Source: Tychonema litorale BBK16 (GTDB lineage: Bacteria; Cyanobacteriota; Cyanobacteriia; Cyanobacteriales; Microcoleaceae). From it: DNA of 9,910 nt. The stretch covers positions 31,308 to 41,217 of the forward strand of contig NZ_JAKJHX010000019.1 of assembly GCF_021648855.1 (NCBI RefSeq). Direction: 5' to 3'. Position numbers and translations under genes: made by a program. Below the pieces are notes generated by a model. It saw only the letters and a program-made list of their open reading frames with translations, was not told the origin of the DNA and made no database searches. Numbering within the stretch: position 1 is the stretch's first letter; each line of letters begins with the position of its first letter. This document shows positions 5,476 to 9,910 of this stretch, piece by piece.

Positions 5476-7662
5476 ATGCTACAAGAAGAACAATTAGATC
5501 ATTTTCTTTCTTCAGTCCCGCAGCTAGCAATTAAACCGCCAGAACCCGCCGCAGAAGTCAACAGCCCGCCGATTTACTTGTCACCTTTAGATCGGGCGAT
5601 CGATCCCAATCCCCTCATCGTTCCCCCAGAAACTCCGATCGCCTGGGTATTAGGTCTGATGAACCCCATGCGAGTATCCTGTCACATTTCGGGCGATCGG
5701 CCAAACCCAGCCGCCACAGCAGTTCAACGCAGTTGCGTCTTAGTAGTCCAAGAATCGCGGCTCATCGGTATTTTCACTGAGCGGGATATCATCAAGTTAA
5801 CCACGGCCGAAGCTTGCTCGATCGGTCAGACGATTGGTGACGTGATGACTCCATCACCGATTACTCTCAAACAATCCGAGACTCCAGATATTTTCACCGC
5901 AATATTCATATTACGTCAACACCAGATCCGGCATTTACCCGTAGTAGATGCCGAAGATCGACTTTTGGGAATCATCACCCGCGAAGCAATTTACGAAGTT
6001 CTCCAACCAGTTAACTTACAGAGCAATTTGCGAACTGTCGCAGATGTCATGACTAAAAAAGTCATTTACGCCCCAAAAACTTCCACAGCACTCGATTTAG
6101 CCAAGCTGATGGTCAAGCATCAAGTCAATTACATCGTCATCGTCGAAGCCAAAATTTCACATCCACAGTGGGCGATCGCACCCACCGAAAATAGTCCATT
6201 TCCCACCAGCAATTCCCTACTATTAATTCCTGTGGGTATAGTCACCGAGCGCGACATCGTGCAGTTTCACGCCCTCGAATTAAATTTCTCGCAAATACGT
6301 GTGGATGATGCCATGAGTGCCCCCGTTTTTTGTGTATCTCCCGTCGATTCCCTCGGTTGGGCGTACCAGGAAATGCAGCGATACTGTGTGCGCCGGTTGG
6401 TAGTAACTGGTACTCAGGGAGAACTCTTGGGCGTTTTATCTCAGGCGAATTTGCCACCAGTTTTTAATCAATCTGAAATGTACGGGACGATCGAGCTTTT
6501 GCAGCAAGCAGTGGACGATAGAGCCTCCCAACTGCAACTCGCTAACCAGCAATTGCAGCAAGAAATTTTCGACCGCCAGCGGGCAGAAGCAGCCCTACGA
6601 CAAGCTCATGATGACTTGAAAAGACAAGTTGAAGAACGCACTGCTCAACTTTTAGAATCCAATGAATTATTAAGACGAGATATCATTAAACGCCAGCGAG
6701 TCGAAGAAGTGCTGCGACGAAAACAAACTTGCTTGAAAAATCAAGCGGAGCAATTAGAACAAACTTTGCGGAAGTTACAACTAACTCAAAGTCAACTTGT
6801 GCAAACCGAAAAAATGTCTTCCTTGGGACAAATGATTTCTGGCATCGCCCATGAAATCAATAATCCAGTTAACTTTATTTATGGCAATCTTTCCCACGCC
6901 ACTAATTACATCAAAGAATTAATTCAATTATTGGAACTTTACAAACACCATTATCCCGAACCAGTTTCGGAAATTAGGGAGTTAGCAGCAGATATTGAAG
7001 TCGAATTTTTAGTAGAAGACTTATCTAAAATTCTATCTTCTATGCAAATAGGAACCGAGCGCATTCGTCAAATAGTTTTGTCGATGCGTAATTTTTCGCG
7101 ATCGGATCAATCTAGCATCAACCCAGTAGACATTCATGAAGGCATCGACAGCACTTTGCTAATTTTGCAACATCGGCTCAAAGCTCAAGGCGGACATCCA
7201 GCTATTCAAATTATAAAAAAATACGGCGATTTGCCCCTTATCGATTGTTGTGGCGGTCAGATAAATCAAGTGTTTATGAACATTATCAGTAATGCTATTG
7301 ATGCTTTGGATGAGCAAATCCAGAACGGTTCATGGGGAAGAATAAATGCGAAAAATGCACCAGTGCCAATTGCTAATTCTCCATTGAGTGTTCCCTCTAT
7401 TACAATTTGCACTGAAGTTATTGATGGCAATTTTGTGGCAATCCGAATTTCCGACAACGGCGGGGGCATACCGGATCATATTCGCAGTAAATTATTTGAC
7501 CCATTTTTTACTACAAAACCTGTGGGGAAGGGTACTGGCTTGGGACTGTCTATTTCTTACCATCTGATTGTGGAACAACACGGGGGGCGACTGAAGTGCA
7601 TTTCTGATGTGGGAGTTGGTACTGAATTTGCGATCGAGATTCCTATAGTCAGTTGTCATTAG
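5476..7662 (+). CDS. Soluble histidine kinase with two CBS-domain pairs
   Basis: 728 residues, no membrane segment or signal peptide, hence cytoplasmic. Residues 45-178 are a CBS pair (GIFTERDIIKL at 98-108; VMTPSPITL at 123-131; LLGIITREAI at 163-172), residues 186-330 a second pair (VMTKKVIYAP; VGIVTERDIVQF at 253-264; LLGVLSQANL). CBS pairs usually bind adenine nucleotides or other small ligands. Residues about 335-445 form a coiled coil rich in Gln/Glu/Arg. The kinase core follows: H-box GIAHEINNPVNF with His459, N-box QINQVFMNIISNAIDAL (595-611), G1 DNGGGI (660-665), F-box LFDPFFTTK (673-681), G2 GKGTGLGLS (684-692). All catalytic boxes are intact. No receiver domain or partner regulator is visible, so target is unknown. 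A low-complexity insertion at about 226-248 splits the third CBS motif and contains a HIP1 site (6172-6179). ATG start lacks a clear Shine-Dalgarno sequence. Confidence 0.92.
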   Translation: MLQEEQLDHFLSSVPQLAIKPPEPAAEVNSPPIYLSPLDRAIDPNPLIVPPETPIAWVLGLMNPMRVSCHISGDRPNPAATAVQRSCVLVVQESRLIGIFTERDIIKLTTAEACSIGQTIGDVMTPSPITLKQSETPDIFTAIFILRQHQIRHLPVVDAEDRLLGIITREAIYEVLQPVNLQSNLRTVADVMTKKVIYAPKTSTALDLAKLMVKHQVNYIVIVEAKISHPQWAIAPTENSPFPTSNSLLLIPVGIVTERDIVQFHALELNFSQIRVDDAMSAPVFCVSPVDSLGWAYQEMQRYCVRRLVVTGTQGELLGVLSQANLPPVFNQSEMYGTIELLQQAVDDRASQLQLANQQLQQEIFDRQRAEAALRQAHDDLKRQVEERTAQLLESNELLRRDIIKRQRVEEVLRRKQTCLKNQAEQLEQTLRKLQLTQSQLVQTEKMSSLGQMISGIAHEINNPVNFIYGNLSHATNYIKELIQLLELYKHHYPEPVSEIRELAADIEVEFLVEDLSKILSSMQIGTERIRQIVLSMRNFSRSDQSSINPVDIHEGIDSTLLILQHRLKAQGGHPAIQIIKKYGDLPLIDCCGGQINQVFMNIISNAIDALDEQIQNGSWGRINAKNAPVPIANSPLSVPSITICTEVIDGNFVAIRISDNGGGIPDHIRSKLFDPFFTTKPVGKGTGLGLSISYHLIVEQHGGRLKCISDVGVGTEFAIEIPIVSCH

Positions 7663-7725
7663 TTATTGGTTATTGGTTATTGGCTACTCGCTTGGGGCTG
7701 CTAATAACCAATAACTAATGACAAC
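7652..7725 (+). repeat. 23-base perfect inverted repeat overlapping the kinase stop codon
   Basis: Bases 7652-7674 are the exact reverse complement of 7703-7725, with a 28-base loop. The left arm includes the last kinase codons (Cys-His-stop), so the final residues are encoded by the repeat. A long hairpin just after a gene could end or protect the transcript, but there is no T tract. The left arm runs into three copies of the heptamer GTTATTG (7662-7682). Confidence 0.85.
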
Positions 7726-7726
7726 A

Positions 7727-7750
7727 GCCAACCGCCAACCGCCAACCGCC
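7727..7750 (+). repeat. Tandem heptamer repeat GCCAACC
   Basis: Three copies of GCCAACC (7727-7747) followed by GCC. This is the class of short tandemly repeated heptamers (STRR) common in filamentous cyanobacteria. It lies just after the inverted repeat and probably belongs to the same repeat cluster. Confidence 0.8.
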
Positions 7751-7975
7751 ATCAGTCAACAAATTCTAAAAATTCACAATATTTTACAAAATCCCAGAAA
7801 ACCGATCAAAATCATCTGCGATCGCTTTCTGCTAACTTAACTTTGCCTTCAGAAGACCCAATTAGTCGAACCAACTCCGAGTTAGCCCATTCATCAGTCG
7901 CTTTTTACCCATAGTAATTTTCCTTACAAGTCCCCAACAGTCCGTATCCCAGACTCAAAGCTCACAGCCTAGATT

Positions 7976-8004
7976 TTGACAGAAGTAAACTTTTGTTTTA
8001 TTTT
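7976..8004 (+). promoter_or_regulatory. Candidate sigma-70 type promoter upstream of chlL
   Basis: A perfect TTGACA (7976-7981) is followed after 17 bases by TATTTT (7999-8004, four of six to TATAAT). If used, the chlL leader would be about 310 bases, long enough for post-transcriptional control. It is a motif match only. Confidence 0.35.
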
Positions 8005-8308
8005 TGTCCCTCTTTATCTAAAAGTAGTATTGTAAAACAAACTTGAAATGTAAAAAAAACCTAAAAATAGACTGGTAATTTGAAAACGCAGCTAAGATTC
8101 CCAAAGATGCAAAATAAAGTAATTTACAAGCACTTTCATTTTAGCGCCCGCTTTCTTTTCCCACCAAGTTAGCTAATAATGCTTTCAACGAGCTAACAAA
8201 GCCGATTCCCAAATTGACAGTCAAGGCATTGCAGTTGGGTATTGAATTTGGGCGATCGCAACATCAAAGCGTGAAACCCCAGCCCCGATCGTTTTCACAG
8301 AAACCTAT

Positions 8309-8313
8309 AGGAG
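8309..8313 (+). promoter_or_regulatory. Ribosome binding site deciding the chlL start
   Basis: AGGAG sits 8 bases before the GTG at 8322. Together with the family N-terminus [10 protein letters not shown] this fixes the start there and not at the upstream TTG (8214), which would add 36 residues unlike any ChlL. Confidence 0.85.
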
Positions 8314-8321
8314 AACAAACA

Positions 8322-9188
8322 GTGAAATTAGCAGTTTACGGAAAAGGTGGAATTGGCAAATCGACAACAAGCTGCAACATCTCCGTTGCCCTAGCCAAAC
8401 GCGGCAAAAAAGTTTTACAAATCGGTTGCGATCCAAAGCACGACAGCACATTTACCCTCACGGGCTTCCTGATCCCCACAATCATTGACACCCTTCAAGA
8501 AAAGGACTATCACTACGAAGACGTCTGGCCCGAAGACGTCATCTACAAAGGCTACGGCGGCGTTGACTGCGTAGAAGCAGGCGGCCCACCCGCAGGAGCT
8601 GGTTGCGGTGGCTACGTCGTCGGCGAAACCGTCAAACTGCTCAAAGAACTCAACGCCTTCGAGGAATACGACATCATCCTGTTCGACGTACTAGGCGACG
8701 TAGTGTGCGGTGGTTTTGCAGCCCCCTTGAACTACGCCGACTACTGCATGATTGTCACCGACAACGGATTTGACGCCCTATTTGCCGCCAACCGCATCGC
8801 CGCCTCAGTCCGCGAAAAAGCCCGCACTCACCCCTTGCGACTCGCTGGCTTAATTGGCAACCGTACCTCCAAGCGTGACTTGATTGACAAGTACATCGAG
8901 ACAGTACCCATGCCAGTCCTGGAAGTGCTGCCCCTAATCGAAGACATCCGCGTTTCTCGCGTCAAAGGCAAAACTTTGTTTGAAATGGCAGAGTCTGACC
9001 CATCCCTCAACTACGTCTGCGACTACTACCTCAACATCGCCGACCAAATCTTGGCAATGCCCGAAGGAGTAGTGCCAAATGACACCCCAGATCGCGAATT
9101 ATTCTCCTTACTCTCAGATTTTTATCTAAATCCAGTTCAACCTGTGGTCAAGAAAGAGGAAGATGAGCTAAACCTGATGATGGTTTAA
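8322..9188 (+). CDS. chlL: Light-independent protochlorophyllide reductase, iron-sulfur ATP-binding subunit
   Basis: 288 residues from the GTG start, the normal ChlL/BchL length. ChlL is the nitrogenase-Fe-protein-like reductase of dark-operative protochlorophyllide reductase: a homodimer with one bridging 4Fe-4S cluster that hydrolyses ATP and passes electrons from ferredoxin to ChlN-ChlB, which reduce ring D of protochlorophyllide to chlorophyllide. Seen here: P-loop GKGGIGKST (7-15), switch region [13 protein letters not shown] (36-48), cluster-ligand cysteines Cys95 ([11 protein letters not shown]) and Cys129 ([11 protein letters not shown]), and [10 protein letters not shown] in the nucleotide-binding part. 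All key residues are present, so it should be functional. The enzyme is oxygen-sensitive and lets cells green in darkness. The next gene starts 34 bases after the stop, suggesting one operon; chlN would be expected beyond the window. Confidence 0.98.
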   Translation: MKLAVYGKGGIGKSTTSCNISVALAKRGKKVLQIGCDPKHDSTFTLTGFLIPTIIDTLQEKDYHYEDVWPEDVIYKGYGGVDCVEAGGPPAGAGCGGYVVGETVKLLKELNAFEEYDIILFDVLGDVVCGGFAAPLNYADYCMIVTDNGFDALFAANRIAASVREKARTHPLRLAGLIGNRTSKRDLIDKYIETVPMPVLEVLPLIEDIRVSRVKGKTLFEMAESDPSLNYVCDYYLNIADQILAMPEGVVPNDTPDRELFSLLSDFYLNPVQPVVKKEEDELNLMMV

Positions 9189-9222
9189 TACGTCTAGCGA
9201 TCAGGATGAGGATAAAGAGGTT

Positions 9223-9910
9223 ATGGCTTTTTTTGATACTTTTTCAGTTGCCCTCAAACAGAAGTGGCTAGACTACTACCAAGCAAATCGTGCTTGGCTG
9301 CTCCTACACATGACGGCTGACAACACGGTCGCCACACCCGACGGCGGGAAAAGGCCTGTTTCTTACCTCATCCTGGGAATTGCGGCTGCCCTGGAGCCGG
9401 AACTCCAGCAATTAATGCTGCCCTTCTCAAAACTCAAACCGGATGCAGACAGCCTAATCGAAGTGTTAGGGCTAAATTTTGACCCTGACTTAGCCCTGGG
9501 TATGCCCTCAGATACCATTCAACCTGCTGCCAGTCAATCTCTGACTGTCGCAGCACCCAAGGTTGCCACCGCAGCCACGGAAACTCTCACTGCTGCCCCC
9601 GCAGCGGCTCCAAAGCCAACTGCCCCCGCAGCCACCCCTGAGCCAACTGCCCCCGCAGCCACCAAGTCTAATCAATTAGGCGCTGCTGTCTTAGCAGGAG
9701 CCGGAGTAGTCGCCGGAGTGGCCGGTGCCACAGCAATAGCGTCAGCACTGAGTTCCTCTGATGAGGAATCCTTGGAGGGGTTTGAAGACGAGGAAGAGGC
9801 TATCTCCGACTTCGATATGGATGAGGACGAGGAAGATGCTGTCTCCGACTTCGACATGGATGAGGACGAGGAAGATGCTGTCTCCGACTTCGACATGGAT
9901 GAGGACGAGG
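9223..9910 (+). CDS. Unknown protein of the chlL-chlN operon (DUF5331-like), cut off at the window end
   Basis: 229 codons are visible with no stop, so the C-terminus is missing. The ATG follows GAGG motifs at 9208-9211 and 9217-9220. Residues 1-95 form a predicted helical domain (MAFFDTFSVALKQKWLDYYQ, then SYLILGIAAALEPELQQLM) that I associate with the cyanobacterial family DUF5331, of unknown function, often found between chlL and chlN. Next is an Ala/Pro-rich linker (100-148) with a 9-residue repeat PTAPAAT, a hydrophobic Gly/Ala-rich stretch (152-176, GAAVLAGAGVVAGVAGATAI) that could be a weak membrane helix or a glycine-zipper, and then a very acidic tail with a 13-residue repeat. Position suggests a link to dark chlorophyll synthesis, for example assembly, anchoring or regulation of the reductase; this is inference. 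The family name is from memory and less certain than the gene itself. Confidence 0.8.
   Translation, partial: MAFFDTFSVALKQKWLDYYQANRAWLLLHMTADNTVATPDGGKRPVSYLILGIAAALEPELQQLMLPFSKLKPDADSLIEVLGLNFDPDLALGMPSDTIQPAASQSLTVAAPKVATAATETLTAAPAAAPKPTAPAATPEPTAPAATKSNQLGAAVLAGAGVVAGVAGATAIASALSSSDEESLEGFEDEEEAISDFDMDEDEEDAVSDFDMDEDEEDAVSDFDMDEDE
9796..9910 (+). repeat. 39-base tandem repeat encoding an acidic 13-residue unit
   Basis: Three units start at 9796, 9835 and 9874, the last cut by the window end. The protein unit is DAVSDFDMDEDEE, the first copy reading EAISDFDMDEDEE. Units 2 and 3 are identical over the visible 37 bases; unit 1 differs at a few bases. Being a multiple of three, changes in copy number would keep the frame. 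Confidence 0.9.

Larger units (their letters stand above)
7751..8321. other. Non-coding region upstream of chlL
   Basis: About 570 bases without a convincing gene. It is AT-rich, contains a HIP1 site near 7819, a candidate promoter (7976-8004), and a 7-base-pair hairpin GTTAGCT/AGCTAAC (8168-8174 with 8191-8197) without a T tract. The open frame that runs from a TTG at 8214 into chlL is not taken as coding (see the chlL start). I see no tRNA or known riboswitch. Confidence 0.6.

Noticed and set aside
7718..7840. A 40-codon open frame starting ATGACAACAGCC
   Set aside because: Its start lies in the inverted repeat and its first third is the GCCAACC heptamer array; no Shine-Dalgarno sequence and no recognisable protein.
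8214..8321. N-terminal extension of ChlL by 36 residues from a TTG
   Set aside because: The GTG at 8322 has an AGGAG at ideal distance and gives exactly the family N-terminus; the extension has no family counterpart.
9672..9896. Serine-rich open frame on the minus strand
   Set aside because: It is the antisense of the acidic 13-residue repeats of the gene on the plus strand and has no independent support.

Overview
The window looks like a chromosomal segment of a filamentous, non-heterocystous cyanobacterium (Microcoleus/Oscillatoria/Phormidium type). The grounds are frequent HIP1 octamers (GCGATCGC), a chlL gene for light-independent chlorophyll synthesis, a xisH-xisI pair, a WD40-TPR fusion protein, a CBS-domain histidine kinase with the H-box common in cyanobacteria, and abundant short interspersed palindromic and heptameric repeats. 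The genus is inferred; the phylum is secure.

Layout. (1) Bases 1-1154 hold the 3' end of a large gene: the last WD40 blades of a propeller followed by about seven TPR units. (2) Bases 1155-2725 are a repeat-rich island. A xisH-xisI operon (1504-2243) sits between two near-identical direct repeats, each made of a GC-rich palindromic element plus a HIP1-containing 24-base tandem array. A third, diverged palindromic element fills the gap up to the convergent phosphatase gene. (3) Bases 2726-5332 (minus strand) encode an unusually long PhoD-type metallophosphatase with two copies of a palindromic repeat read in frame inside the protein. (4) A 143-base divergent intergenic region with a possible Pho-box-like direct repeat separates it from (5) a soluble histidine kinase with four CBS motifs (5476-7662), whose last codons lie in a 23-base perfect inverted repeat. 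(6) Bases 7663-8321 are non-coding: heptamer repeats, then an AT-rich stretch with a candidate promoter. (7) chlL (8322-9188) is followed after 34 bases by a gene for an Ala/Pro-rich protein with acidic 13-residue repeats (9223 to the window end, cut off); this is the place where many cyanobacteria carry a small unknown gene before chlN.

How the parts relate. The chlL cluster is core photosynthetic metabolism: ChlL passes electrons to ChlN-ChlB for dark reduction of protochlorophyllide. The phosphatase and the CBS kinase are divergent and could share regulation, but nothing proves a link. The xisHI island is accessory: XisH has a PD-(D/E)XK-like nuclease signature, XisI is its conserved partner, and no fdxN element, recombinase or nif gene is visible nearby. 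The most interesting signals are this repeat-bracketed pair, the palindromic repeats domesticated inside the phosphatase, and the acidic repeat protein in the chl operon.
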